In this document: piece after piece, positions 43,807-52,085 of the stretch
How positions within the stretch are numbered: the first letter of the stretch is position 1
Layout of the letters: each line of letters opens with the position of its first letter
Assembly: GCF_022919155.1 (NCBI RefSeq)
Contig: NZ_CP095045.1
Span: forward strand, 1,984,001-2,048,000
Direction of reading: 5' to 3'
Length of the DNA stretch: 64,000 nucleotides
Source: Leucobacter allii
GTDB lineage: Bacteria > Actinomycetota > Actinomycetes > Actinomycetales > Microbacteriaceae
The notes under the pieces: generated by a model
The model's database searches: none
Seen by the model: the letters and a program-made list of their open reading frames with translations, nothing else
What the model was told of the DNA's origin: nothing
Translations under genes and position numbers: made by a program

Positions 43807-44304
43807 CTACCGCTCCCCGCGGAGCGGGTTCTGGTGATGGCTGAAGACGATGCTCGTGCGGGTCGAGGAGACCGCGGGGTGCGCGGAGAGATGCTCGACC
43901 ACGAAGTCGCGGACGTGATCGGAGTCGCGTGCCGCGAGATGGATGATGAAGTCCTCCACGCCGCCGAGGAAGAACAGCTGCATGACCTCGGGCTGCGCCC
44001 GCAGCTCCTCGCTGAGCTCCGTGATCCGCTGGCGGGCGCCCGAACGCACGGTCACGCTCACGAGCACCTCGAGGTCGAGCCCCATGGCCCGCGGATCGAC
44101 GGTCGCCGTGAAGCCCGTGATGATCTTGCGGGAGACGAGGCTGCGGACGCGCGCGATGCAGGTCGACGCCGCGACGCCCACGCGCTCCGCGAGCTCGGCG
44201 TTCGTGATCCTGCCGTTCGCCTGCAGCTCCTCGATGATCCTGCGATCCACGTCGTCGAGATCCGCCTCGTGACGCAGATTCTTCGACGCATCAGCCATTT
44301 TCAT
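43807..44304 (-). CDS. Lrp/AsnC-family transcriptional regulator (likely alanine dehydrogenase regulator)
   Basis: The 165-residue regulator has a helix-turn-helix (DDVDRRIIEELQANGRITNAELAERVGVAASTCIARVRSL, shown here only in outline, residues about 17-57) and the RAM ligand-binding domain (LEVLVSVTVRSGA and MQLFFLGGVEDFIIHLAARD). It is divergent from ald. In mycobacteria the equivalent AldR controls ald in response to alanine, so that role is inferred here. ATG 44304 (GAAGGGCGG immediately upstream) and ATG 44298 are both possible. The 188-bp intergenic region is relatively AT-rich, as expected for Lrp sites. Confidence 0.9.
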   Translation of the reverse strand: MKMADASKNLRHEADLDDVDRRIIEELQANGRITNAELAERVGVAASTCIARVRSLVSRKIITGFTATVDPRAMGLDLEVLVSVTVRSGARQRITELSEELRAQPEVMQLFFLGGVEDFIIHLAARDSDHVRDFVVEHLSAHPAVSSTRTSIVFSHHQNPLRGER

Positions 44305-44354
44305 CCGCCCTTCGCTCGATTGAGCACAACTTTACTGGAATGTCCCGAAGAGAA

Positions 44355-44386
44355 TTCAGGAAACAACCTCGAAACACGAATATACT
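44355..44386 (+). promoter_or_regulatory. Probable ald promoter
   Basis: TATACT (44381-44386) is a near-consensus -10. The best -35-like element at 17-nt spacing is AGGAAA (44358-44363), which is poor, suggesting activator dependence. A, T-rich tracts flank it. The 5' leader to ald would be about 100 nt. Confidence 0.55.
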
Positions 44387-44492
44387 GCAAAATTGAATGC
44401 GTACCGGCATCATCCCCGTGCGCGCTGCGTCGCCGCGCGGCAGACGATCCGGCGCACCACTCCATCATCCGCAGATTCCTCAGGAGCATCTC

Positions 44493-45620
44493 ATGCGCGT
44501 CGGTATCCCCACCGAGATCAAGAACAACGAGAACCGCGTCGCGATCACGCAGGCCGGGGTCTTCGAGCTGACCCGCCGCGGCCACGAGGTGCTCGTGCAG
44601 GCCGGCGCGGGGCTCGGCTCGATGATCACCGACGACGAGTACGTCGCCGCCGGCGCGAAGATCGTCGAGGGCGCCGACGACGTCTGGGCGCAGGCCGACA
44701 TGATCCTCAAGGTGAAGGAGCCCATCGCCTCCGAGTACGCGAAGCTCCGCAAGGGCCAGGTCCTCTTCACCTACCTGCACCTCGCCGCCGACAAGGAGCT
44801 CACGGAGGCCGTTCTCGCCTCGGGCACGACGGCGATCGCCTACGAGACCGTGCAGCTGCCCAACCGCGCGCTCCCCCTCCTCGCCCCCATGTCCGAGGTC
44901 GCCGGCCGGCTCTCGGCGCAGGTCGGCGCGTACAGCCTCATGAAGGCGAACGGCGGCCGCGGCATCCTCCTCGGCGGCGTCACCGCGACCCGCCGCGGCA
45001 AGGTCGTCGTCATCGGCGGCGGCGCAGCCGGCGAGCAGGCCGCGCGCATCGCCTACGGCATGGGCGCCGAGGTCACCGTGATCGACATCGCGATCCCCCG
45101 CCTCAAGCAGCTCGAGGACGAGTTCAACGGCCGCATCCAGACCCGCACCTCGAATGCGCACAACATCACCGAGGCGCTCAAGGACGCCGATCTCGTCATC
45201 GGTTCCGTGCTCATCCCCGGCGAGAAGGCGCCGAAGCTCGTCACCGACGAGATGGTGGCGCAGATGAAGCCGGGCTCCGTGCTCGTCGACATCGCCATCG
45301 ACCAGGGCGGCTGCTTCGAGAACTCGCGTCCGACCACGCACGACGATCCCACCTTCCAGGTGCACAACTCCATCTACTACTGCGTCGCGAACATGCCGGG
45401 CGCGGTCCCCGAGACCTCGACCGCGGCGCTCACCAACGCGACGCTCCCCTACGTCGTCGCGCTCGCCGACAAGGGCTGGGTCAAGGCGCTGAACGACGAC
45501 GCGTCGCTCGCCAAGGGCCTGAACGCGCACGACGGCGTGGTGGCCTTCAAGGGCGTCGCCGACGCCTTCCCGGAGCTCGCGTACTCGCCGCTCGAGGATG
45601 TGCTCGCCGCGAACGCGTAA
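44493..45620 (+). CDS. ald: Alanine dehydrogenase
   Basis: Ald is an NAD-dependent enzyme interconverting L-alanine and pyruvate plus ammonium. The 375-residue protein begins [20 protein letters not shown]. It carries [13 protein letters not shown] (catalytic Lys), [13 protein letters not shown] (catalytic His), the Rossmann [20 protein letters not shown] near residue 175 and [27 protein letters not shown] lies 7 nt upstream of ATG 44493. The divergent Lrp-type regulator probably controls it. Confidence 0.97.
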   Translation: MRVGIPTEIKNNENRVAITQAGVFELTRRGHEVLVQAGAGLGSMITDDEYVAAGAKIVEGADDVWAQADMILKVKEPIASEYAKLRKGQVLFTYLHLAADKELTEAVLASGTTAIAYETVQLPNRALPLLAPMSEVAGRLSAQVGAYSLMKANGGRGILLGGVTATRRGKVVVIGGGAAGEQAARIAYGMGAEVTVIDIAIPRLKQLEDEFNGRIQTRTSNAHNITEALKDADLVIGSVLIPGEKAPKLVTDEMVAQMKPGSVLVDIAIDQGGCFENSRPTTHDDPTFQVHNSIYYCVANMPGAVPETSTAALTNATLPYVVALADKGWVKALNDDASLAKGLNAHDGVVAFKGVADAFPELAYSPLEDVLAANA

Positions 45621-45652
45621 GCACCGCGAGCATCGCGTCCGCCCGCAGGGCG

Positions 45653-45665
45653 TACGCTGGATCCC
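45653..45665 (+). promoter_or_regulatory. Putative leaderless promoter -10 of the 45666 gene
   Basis: TACGCT (45653-45658) ends 7 nt before ATG 45666. It lies 32 bp after the ald stop. Confidence 0.5.
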
Positions 45666-46130
45666 ATGGATCTGAAGTTCACGTTCGGAGGGGCGTCGCC
45701 TGATCATCACGATCACGGCGACGCCCCTTCGGGCATTCCACTGCCCTTCTCCACGACGCCCGCGATCTCCACGAGCAGCGTGCTCGAGCTCCGCGTGCGC
45801 CGCTCGGCCGAGACGCCCGGAGCCCTGCTCGGCGAGGTCGTCACGGGCGACGGCGTCGTCTACGCGAGTGCGGAGGTGACTGCGCGCGGCGCGGACCCCG
45901 CCGATCTCGCCGCGGCCGCCCGTTCGGCGATGTCCCGCGCCATCGCGGGGCTCGAGGGCCCGCTGGCGGAGTCCGTCGAGTCCGTGGCGCTCGATCTCGG
46001 CGGTGGCGAGGTGGAGGCGCTCGCCGCGCTCGGCATCGTGGCACCGGTCAGCGACCTGTTCATGGTCGACGCGGCGCTGCAACGGCGAGTCGGCGTCTCG
46101 GAGGGCACCCCCATCCGCATCGGAGCATAG
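45666..46130 (+). CDS. Small uncharacterised protein with a His/Asp-rich N-terminus
   Basis: No family is recognised. The 154-residue soluble protein starts [20 protein letters not shown], a possible metal-binding tail. Beta-strand-like [20 protein letters not shown] and an acidic helical segment ([25 protein letters not shown]) follow, ending [27 protein letters not shown]. It lies 45 bp after ald but has its own -10, so it may be independent. Codon usage matches its neighbours (GC-rich third positions), which supports it being real. A terminator-like hairpin follows 70 bp downstream. Confidence 0.65.
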   Translation: MDLKFTFGGASPDHHDHGDAPSGIPLPFSTTPAISTSSVLELRVRRSAETPGALLGEVVTGDGVVYASAEVTARGADPADLAAAARSAMSRAIAGLEGPLAESVESVALDLGGGEVEALAALGIVAPVSDLFMVDAALQRRVGVSEGTPIRIGA

Positions 46131-46200
46131 CCCGCGAGGGCCGCTGCCCCCGCCCCGCCCCTTCTCTCCCCTCCCCTTCTCTCCTCGGATCCACCCCGCA

Positions 46201-46223
46201 CCTCCGATCCCCTGCATCGGAGG
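46201..46223 (+). terminator. Intrinsic terminator-like hairpin
   Basis: CCTCCGAT (46201-46208) pairs perfectly with ATCGGAGG (46216-46223) around a 7-nt loop and is followed by TTTC. It could close the transcript of the 45666 gene, though it lies 70 nt past the stop. Confidence 0.6.
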
Positions 46224-46254
46224 TTTCAGCGGTCCCCCGATGCGAGCACCCTCG

Positions 46255-46577
46255 ATCCGGGTCGCTCCGGCAGGGTACCTGCCGTTCGCACCCTATCGAG
46301 GCGACCCGGATCCCGAGCCGCGGGAGTACCGAGAGCACCGGGAGCACACACGAGGCACGGTGTTCGAGCCGCATCCGTGGAGAGAAGGATCTGTATCGCC
46401 TCGGCAGCGAGAGAGGTTCGGGTCGCTCCGGCAGGGTGCGCATCGACCGAACCCCGTCCGAGCGACCCGGATCGAGAAGACAGGGAGCACCGGGAGCACC
46501 GGGAGCACACACGGCAGGCCGCGTTCGGGTCACTCCGGCAGGGTCGACGGCTCCAATTCCCTGCCGCGGTGACCCGG
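46255..46577. repeat. Array of three REP-like palindromic repeats
   Basis: Three units share CGGGTCGCTCCGGCAGGGT and a downstream arm ending GAGCGACCCGGATC. Unit A is 46255-46311, unit B 46417-46471, unit C about 46524-46577. Each folds into an outer stem. In A and C there is also a perfect inner stem (CGGCAGG/CCTGCCG at 46268-46284; CGGCAGGG/CCCTGCCG at 46536-46566). Unit C replaces a G-C pair of the outer stem by A-T on both arms. Spacers share GAGCACCGGGAGCACACACG, and the B-C spacer has 9-bp CGGGAGCAC repeats. The rest of 46131-46684 holds no gene I can support. Confidence 0.8.
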
Positions 46578-46684
46578 ATCGAGTGGTACTCGGAGAGAAC
46601 AGGGTGCGCGACGGGATCAGCGGCGCACGACAGGATCAGGCGCGGGGCGGCGACGCCGGGAACGCTCGTCGCGCGTCGGTCCGA

Positions 46685-48028
46685 TCAGGCGCGCTGGAAG
46701 CGCAGGATGCGATCCAGCGCCTCGGCGACCGCCGGCTCGCCCGCGGCATAGGAGAGCCGCACCGAGCGGCCCCCCGCGATCGGGTCGAAGTCGACGCCGG
46801 GGACGATCGCGACATCGGCCTGCTCGAGCAGTGCCCGCGCGAAGGCGACGGAATCGGGGAAGCGCTCCAGCTGCTCGCCAAGCTCCGCGTAGAAGTAGAA
46901 CGCTCCGTCCGAGGGCGCGGAGGCGCCCCAGTGCAGCTCCGGTTCGGCGTCGAGGATCAGCGCTCGAGCCCGGGCGAAGCCCTCGACCACGCGGTCCCGC
47001 TCGGCGTAGGACTCCGCGATGAAGGCCGTGAGCGCCAGCTCCTGCGCGGGTGCGGGCGGTGAGAGTGCGAAGTTCGAGGCGAGCGCCTCCATCGGCGCGA
47101 CGAGGTCGGGCGGCAGAATCGCCCAGCCGAGCCGCCATCCCGTCATGCCCCAGTACTTCGAGAACGAGTTGATGACGATCGCGTCCGGACTCGCCGTGAG
47201 TGCCGTCACGCCGCGCGGATCGGCGGCATCGGACCCGGCGTAGACGATGCCGTGGTAGATCTCGTCGCTGATGAGGCGGGCTCCGGAGCGCGTGCACCAC
47301 GCGGCGAGCTCCGCGAGCTCGCCGCGTCCGAGCATCGTGCCCGTCGGGTTCGCGGGCGAAGCGACGATGAGCCCGTCGAGCGGCCCGTGCGCCGCCACCG
47401 CGGCATCGAGGAGCTCCGGCGTCGGCTGGTACCGGGTCGCGGGCCCGGTCGGGATCTCGACGACCTGCACCCCGAGAGCGGTGAGGATGTTCCGGTAGGC
47501 CGGATAGCCCGGGCACGCGAGCGCGACGCGGGCCCCCGGGTCGAACGCCGCCAGGAAGACGAGCTGGAAGGCTCCGGAGGATCCCGTGGTGACGGCGACC
47601 CGCCCCGGATCGACGTCGACGCCGTACCAGGCGGCGTAGTGCCCCGCGATCGCCTCGCGGAGCGGCGTGGTGCCGAGCGGCCCGGTGTATCCGGCCGCGC
47701 GGAGCGTCCCCGGGGCCGGGCGCGCGCCCGGCTCGCCGGCGCAGAGCGAGACGACGTCGCGGCCGGCGGCGCGGCGGCGGGCGATCTCGTCGGTGATGCG
47801 CATGACGTCGAAGGCCGGGATCCGCGATCGTGCGGAGGCGGACGGCGCGGCTCGGCGCACCGCGCCGGCGTCCGATCCCGCATCGCCCGCAGCATCGCCA
47901 GCAGCATCGACAGCATCGACAGCATCAGGGTCGCCCGCACGGGCGCCCGCCGCACCGGACCCGCCGGCCGGCCTCGGCGGGAGCTTCCCCGACGGCGGGG
48001 TCTTCAACGGTCCTCCTGGGCGCATCAT
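46685..48028 (-). CDS. PLP-dependent aminotransferase, class I/II
   Basis: This fold-type I aminotransferase has 447 residues. The catalytic domain begins at about residue 68 (SRIPAFDVMRITDEIARRRA). It shows VSLCAGEPGARPAPG, VAVTTGSSGAFQLVFLAAFD, SPANPTGTMLGRGELAEL, DEIYHGIVYAG and the PLP lysine in INSFSKYWGMTGWRLGW near residue 270, then RSVRLSYA. The first 65 residues are Pro/Ala/Asp-rich with short DAVDAA-type repeats and look disordered, unlike normal family members. ATG 48028 overlaps the helicase stop (ATGATG), so translation is coupled. Amino-acid substrate is unknown. Confidence 0.88.
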   Translation of the reverse strand: MMRPGGPLKTPPSGKLPPRPAGGSGAAGARAGDPDAVDAVDAAGDAAGDAGSDAGAVRRAAPSASARSRIPAFDVMRITDEIARRRAAGRDVVSLCAGEPGARPAPGTLRAAGYTGPLGTTPLREAIAGHYAAWYGVDVDPGRVAVTTGSSGAFQLVFLAAFDPGARVALACPGYPAYRNILTALGVQVVEIPTGPATRYQPTPELLDAAVAAHGPLDGLIVASPANPTGTMLGRGELAELAAWCTRSGARLISDEIYHGIVYAGSDAADPRGVTALTASPDAIVINSFSKYWGMTGWRLGWAILPPDLVAPMEALASNFALSPPAPAQELALTAFIAESYAERDRVVEGFARARALILDAEPELHWGASAPSDGAFYFYAELGEQLERFPDSVAFARALLEQADVAIVPGVDFDPIAGGRSVRLSYAAGEPAVAEALDRILRFQRA

Positions 48029-51000
48029 GCCTCCACGGTAGCGCGGGCGCCGCGTTCCAGCAGCCGCAGATATCCCGAGAGCGCCGCGAGACCCTCGGCG
48101 CTCGTCGGGAGTCCCTGGCCGAGGCGATCGGAGGAGACGAGATGCGCGGACCACTGCGCGCGGCTGATCGCCACGTTGAGGCGATTGCGCATGAGCAGGA
48201 ACTCGAGTCCGCGCGGCACGTCCTCGGGGCTGGAGGCGGCGAGCGTCACGATCGCGACGACGGCCTCCTGGCCCTGGAAACGATCGACGGTGCCCACGCG
48301 CACCCGTTCGAGCCCCGCGGCGGCGAGCACCTCGGCGACGCACTCGACCTGCGCGTTGTAGGCGGCGACGACGATGAGGTCGGAGGCGTCGAGCGGACGC
48401 CGGTCCCCGTCCCTCGTCGCCGGCGGATCCGCCGCGACCGTCTTCGCGCCCGGGGGCGAAACGGCGACAGCGCCCGCATCGGCCAGCGTCACGGCGCCGG
48501 CCTCCCTACCGGAGTCGATGCCACTGGCCCGCAGGCCGCCCGAGACGCGTGCCCCACCGGCAGCTCGGGTCGATTCCTCGTCCGTGCGGTCTCCCGCGGC
48601 GACGGCACCCTCCGAGATGCTGGCGCCGCCGAGCAGTTCGCGCACGATGCGCACGACCTCCGCGGCCTCCTCCGGCGAACGCGTGGCGTTCCCGCGATGC
48701 GCGATCGCGTGATGGACGAGGCCGGCCGGTCCCGCGCCGCGCACGGTGCGCGCCGACGCGGTCGGGTGGGCGCGGAGTCGCCCGTCATAGGACAGCTCGG
48801 AGACGATCTCCGCGAGTTCCGGGCGGAGTCGCCGCGTCTCCGCGAGGAAGCAGCCGAGTTCCGTCGGCAGCGTGTCGTGCTCTCCGAGCAGCCAGCCGAG
48901 CGCCGAGGCGTCGACCGGTTCGGGATGCGTCCCCTGCGAGACCTGCGGGAGCTGCTGCGGATCCCCGAGGAGGAGGAGCCGCTCGGCAGCCGAAGCGGCC
49001 GCGATCGTCGGGGCGATGGAGAACTGACCCGCCTCGTCGATCACGATGAGGTCGAGGCTCCGTCTCGGGAACCGCTCCTCGTGACTGAAATCCCAGGCGG
49101 TGCCGCCCGTCAGGCTTCCCCGCCCCGCTTGCCGATGCGCGCGGACGAAGGCCGCCTGACCGCCCGTCGGCAGCACCGTGCGGCGCGGCGGGGCGGCTCC
49201 GGCGGGCAGCCGCCCGCCCTGCGGCGACTTGCCGATCTGCGACTCGTCGAGGCCCGCGTCGGCCACGGCGTCCAGAACGTGCTCAACCACGCGGTGGGAC
49301 TGCGCGACCACGCCGACGTGCCAGCCGTCCTCGGCGACGAGACGGGCGATGACCCGGGCGGCGAGATAGGTCTTGCCCGTCCCCGGCGGCCCCTGCACGG
49401 CGAGCGCGGAGCGATCGAGGCGGCGGAGCGTCGCGACGACCGTGTCGATCGGCGACGCGCCCGCGTCGACCGCACGGCTCGGCGTCGCCTCGGCCTCCCC
49501 CGTCCCTCCGTCACCGGCGATCGCGCGCAGCCTCGGTCCCGTGCGGCGCAGCAGATCCAGAACGGGATCGCGCAGCTCGTCGAGCGCCGATGCCGCCAGC
49601 ACGGCATCCCCCCACTCCTCGATCGCACCTTTCTGGCTGCCCGCGCGCGGCGGCGGCCCCGGCGTGAGCGCCACGGGCAGGACCGCGTAGCGCCCCCCGT
49701 CTGCGGGAAGAGTCTCCTCGATCGTCGCACCGTCCTCGTGCACCTCGGCTACTCGGACGAGCCGCGTGGCGCGTGCGCCCGGAGCGGCGCCGGGGTTGGC
49801 GAACGGCGCGGGTCGCTCGTAGACCGCGAAGAGCTGCGCACCCGGCTTGATGCCGCTGCTTCCCGGCGCGATCTCGCCGCGCAGGCGGAGCGCCCGGCGA
49901 TCGACGCGCGCGCGGGGCGGACGGTGCCAATCGAATTCCACCGTGCTCTCGCCCGATGCGACGAGCACGTCCCGGGTATCGGCCCAGTCCTCGATCGGGT
50001 CGACGAGACGCGCGTAGTGGGCCCACCAGAAGGACTTCTGCTCGCGGCGATGGTAGTCGACGGCGCTCGCAGCGAGCCGGAGGAGCCCCGCGGACTCGCC
50101 GGATCCACTGCGCTCGGCGCTCTCGGCGCGTTCGCGCAGTGCGACCGCCGTGGGGCTCTCCGAACCCGCCGGTTCCTCGGCGACCGCATCGGGGAGCTCC
50201 GGCTCCGGTGCATGCGCGACGCCATGGGCGTCGGCGATGCCGCGGAGCCAGTCCCGCAGCCGCAGCGTCGAGACGCAGTCGTAGGCGTTGTACTCGGCGA
50301 TCGCGTGCATCCGCCTGGCGCCCTCCTCGCGATCCGCCGGCTCGGTGGATCGCAGCAGTGCGCTCGCCTCCGCGTACTCGCCGACGGACTGGGCGCCGCT
50401 CGTCACCCCCGCCTCGTCGCGGAAGCGCTCCCCCATGTACAGCGGTTCGAGTTTCTTGATGGAGTACGAGCGGGAGCCGACGCGCAGCGCGCGCCGCACG
50501 ATGGGGTACAGATCGACGAGCACGTGCTCCGCGAGCAGGCGATCCACGGCCTCCTCACCGATGCCGTGCCGCGCGGCGATGCTCGTGAGATGCGTGCGCT
50601 CGTAGGCGGCGTAGTGGTAGATGTGCATGCCGGGATGCGCGCGGCGCCGCTCCTCCACGAGCGCGAGGAAGCGCTCCAGCGCGCGTCGCTCCGCTGCGAG
50701 ATCGTGCGCCCAGATGGGCGTGAACGTCTCGCGCTCGTCCACCATGCCGAAGAGGTAGTCGATGCCCCACCTCGCCCGGCCGTCGGGATCGGCCTCGCGG
50801 TAGAGCGGGTCGCCCTCGAAATCGAAGAACAGGTCGCCGGGATCCGGTTCGGGGAGCGCTGCGAGCGCGCTCGGGTCGACGACGCGCACGGCCGGCGGAC
50901 CTCCGGCGGACGACTCCAGCTGCACCGCCGCCTGCAGCGCGATCCGGGAGACGACCGCCGCCGACATGCCGGGCACGGGGGACGACGAGGAAACGACGCC

Positions 51001-51960
51001 CGACGGCGGGGCTGCCGACGGAGCGACGCCCGACGGCGCGGCGGAGGCCAGCGCCGCGACGGCATCGATCGTGGGGTACCCCGCAGCGCGCAGGCGATCG
51101 CGCTGGAGGCCGCTGAGCCCGGCGATGAGCAGCGGATCACGGGTGCGCTCGACCTCGGGAGCGCAGACCTCGCAGCGCCCGCACGCGGCGATCCCCTCCG
51201 CGCCCCAGCCGACCGGATCCGCGGAGGCGAAGGCGCCGTCGGGCCCGCGCTCCGCGGCGCGCTCCCGCAGGATCCGGTGCAACCGCAGCCGGCGCGCCCG
51301 GAACACGGGCGCGATGTCCGTGAGACGGTGCCGGCTGCGCGCGCCATCGCCGAGGATGAGCTCCGCCTCGGGCGTCACGGGGACGCCGAGCCGCTCGAGC
51401 TGCTCCGCGTAGGCCGCGAGCTGCATGAGCGCGGTGACCTTCGCCCTGCGCGCGAGCTTCGTGTCCTGCACCTCGTACGCGCCGCCCGACGCCGCGTCTC
51501 GCCGCAGGAAGTCCGCGAAGCCGACGAAACCGACCTCGATCGCCGAGCCCGCGCCCGCGTCCCCGGTCTCGGCCGCTCGCTGCGCCGGCTCGAAGAACGT
51601 CGCCTGGAAGACGATCTCCGCTCCGCCGTGCAGCGCGCGGAGCGTCTGCGCGGCGACCCGCTCGAGATCGGCCTCGCCCATCGACTCGGGGCGCGGGATC
51701 TCGACGACCCCGCCCCGCTCTCCGGCGGTCCCGGCGCCGAAACCGTCACGATAGGCGTCGAGCGTCCGCGCCTCGTGCGCGTCTCCGAGTCGCGCCGCAC
51801 GGGCGAGCATCGGGTCGTCGTCCGGCGGCACGACCACATCGCGGCCGAGTCTCGCGTCGACGCGGCGCAGGAATGCGAACTCGCAGACGCTCGCCGCGGT
51901 GAGGTCGCTCGCGCTCGTCACGAGGCGCCGGCCGCCGCCCGCGCGATCCTGAACGAACAT
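48025..51960 (-). CDS. TM0106-family RecB-like nuclease fused to DnaQ-like exonuclease and SF1 helicase
   Basis: This large DNA-processing protein has 1311 residues. The N-terminal RecB/Cas4-like nuclease (about 1-280) has GFADFLRR and YEVQDTKLARRAKVTALMQL. A single Cys (SVCEFAF) plus CGRCEVC could hold a 4Fe-4S cluster. A DnaQ/RNase H-like domain (about 345-590) has FFDFEGDP, YHYAAYERTHL, VDLYPIV and YNAYDCVSTLRL. The C-terminal DNA2/NAM7 helicase has Walker A VQGPPGTGKTYLAARV near 855, IVIDEAGQFS near 970, DRFQGQEAVVAIVTLA and MRNRLNVAISRA. GGAGGGAG precedes ATG 51960. The cellular role is unknown; repair or RNA/DNA end processing is inferred. It precedes and overlaps the aminotransferase gene. 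Confidence 0.9.
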   Translation of the reverse strand: MFVQDRAGGGRRLVTSASDLTAASVCEFAFLRRVDARLGRDVVVPPDDDPMLARAARLGDAHEARTLDAYRDGFGAGTAGERGGVVEIPRPESMGEADLERVAAQTLRALHGGAEIVFQATFFEPAQRAAETGDAGAGSAIEVGFVGFADFLRRDAASGGAYEVQDTKLARRAKVTALMQLAAYAEQLERLGVPVTPEAELILGDGARSRHRLTDIAPVFRARRLRLHRILRERAAERGPDGAFASADPVGWGAEGIAACGRCEVCAPEVERTRDPLLIAGLSGLQRDRLRAAGYPTIDAVAALASAAPSGVAPSAAPPSGVVSSSSPVPGMSAAVVSRIALQAAVQLESSAGGPPAVRVVDPSALAALPEPDPGDLFFDFEGDPLYREADPDGRARWGIDYLFGMVDERETFTPIWAHDLAAERRALERFLALVEERRRAHPGMHIYHYAAYERTHLTSIAARHGIGEEAVDRLLAEHVLVDLYPIVRRALRVGSRSYSIKKLEPLYMGERFRDEAGVTSGAQSVGEYAEASALLRSTEPADREEGARRMHAIAEYNAYDCVSTLRLRDWLRGIADAHGVAHAPEPELPDAVAEEPAGSESPTAVALRERAESAERSGSGESAGLLRLAASAVDYHRREQKSFWWAHYARLVDPIEDWADTRDVLVASGESTVEFDWHRPPRARVDRRALRLRGEIAPGSSGIKPGAQLFAVYERPAPFANPGAAPGARATRLVRVAEVHEDGATIEETLPADGGRYAVLPVALTPGPPPRAGSQKGAIEEWGDAVLAASALDELRDPVLDLLRRTGPRLRAIAGDGGTGEAEATPSRAVDAGASPIDTVVATLRRLDRSALAVQGPPGTGKTYLAARVIARLVAEDGWHVGVVAQSHRVVEHVLDAVADAGLDESQIGKSPQGGRLPAGAAPPRRTVLPTGGQAAFVRAHRQAGRGSLTGGTAWDFSHEERFPRRSLDLIVIDEAGQFSIAPTIAAASAAERLLLLGDPQQLPQVSQGTHPEPVDASALGWLLGEHDTLPTELGCFLAETRRLRPELAEIVSELSYDGRLRAHPTASARTVRGAGPAGLVHHAIAHRGNATRSPEEAAEVVRIVRELLGGASISEGAVAAGDRTDEESTRAAGGARVSGGLRASGIDSGREAGAVTLADAGAVAVSPPGAKTVAADPPATRDGDRRPLDASDLIVVAAYNAQVECVAEVLAAAGLERVRVGTVDRFQGQEAVVAIVTLAASSPEDVPRGLEFLLMRNRLNVAISRAQWSAHLVSSDRLGQGLPTSAEGLAALSGYLRLLERGARATVEA

Positions 51961-52085
51961 GCGCGCTCCCTCCGAGATATCCGCCCGCCGTCCGGGCGTG
52001 CTCAGAGGCTACCGCGGACCTCCGACACCGCTGCACCTCGCCAAAGCGGCGCGGAGGCGCCGCAGAGCGCGGGCAGCGCGAAGGA

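Noticed and set aside
46255..46577. Possible CRISPR array or transposon ends
   Set aside because: Only three units with unequal, related spacers and internal palindromes; no cas or transposase gene. REP-like elements fit better.
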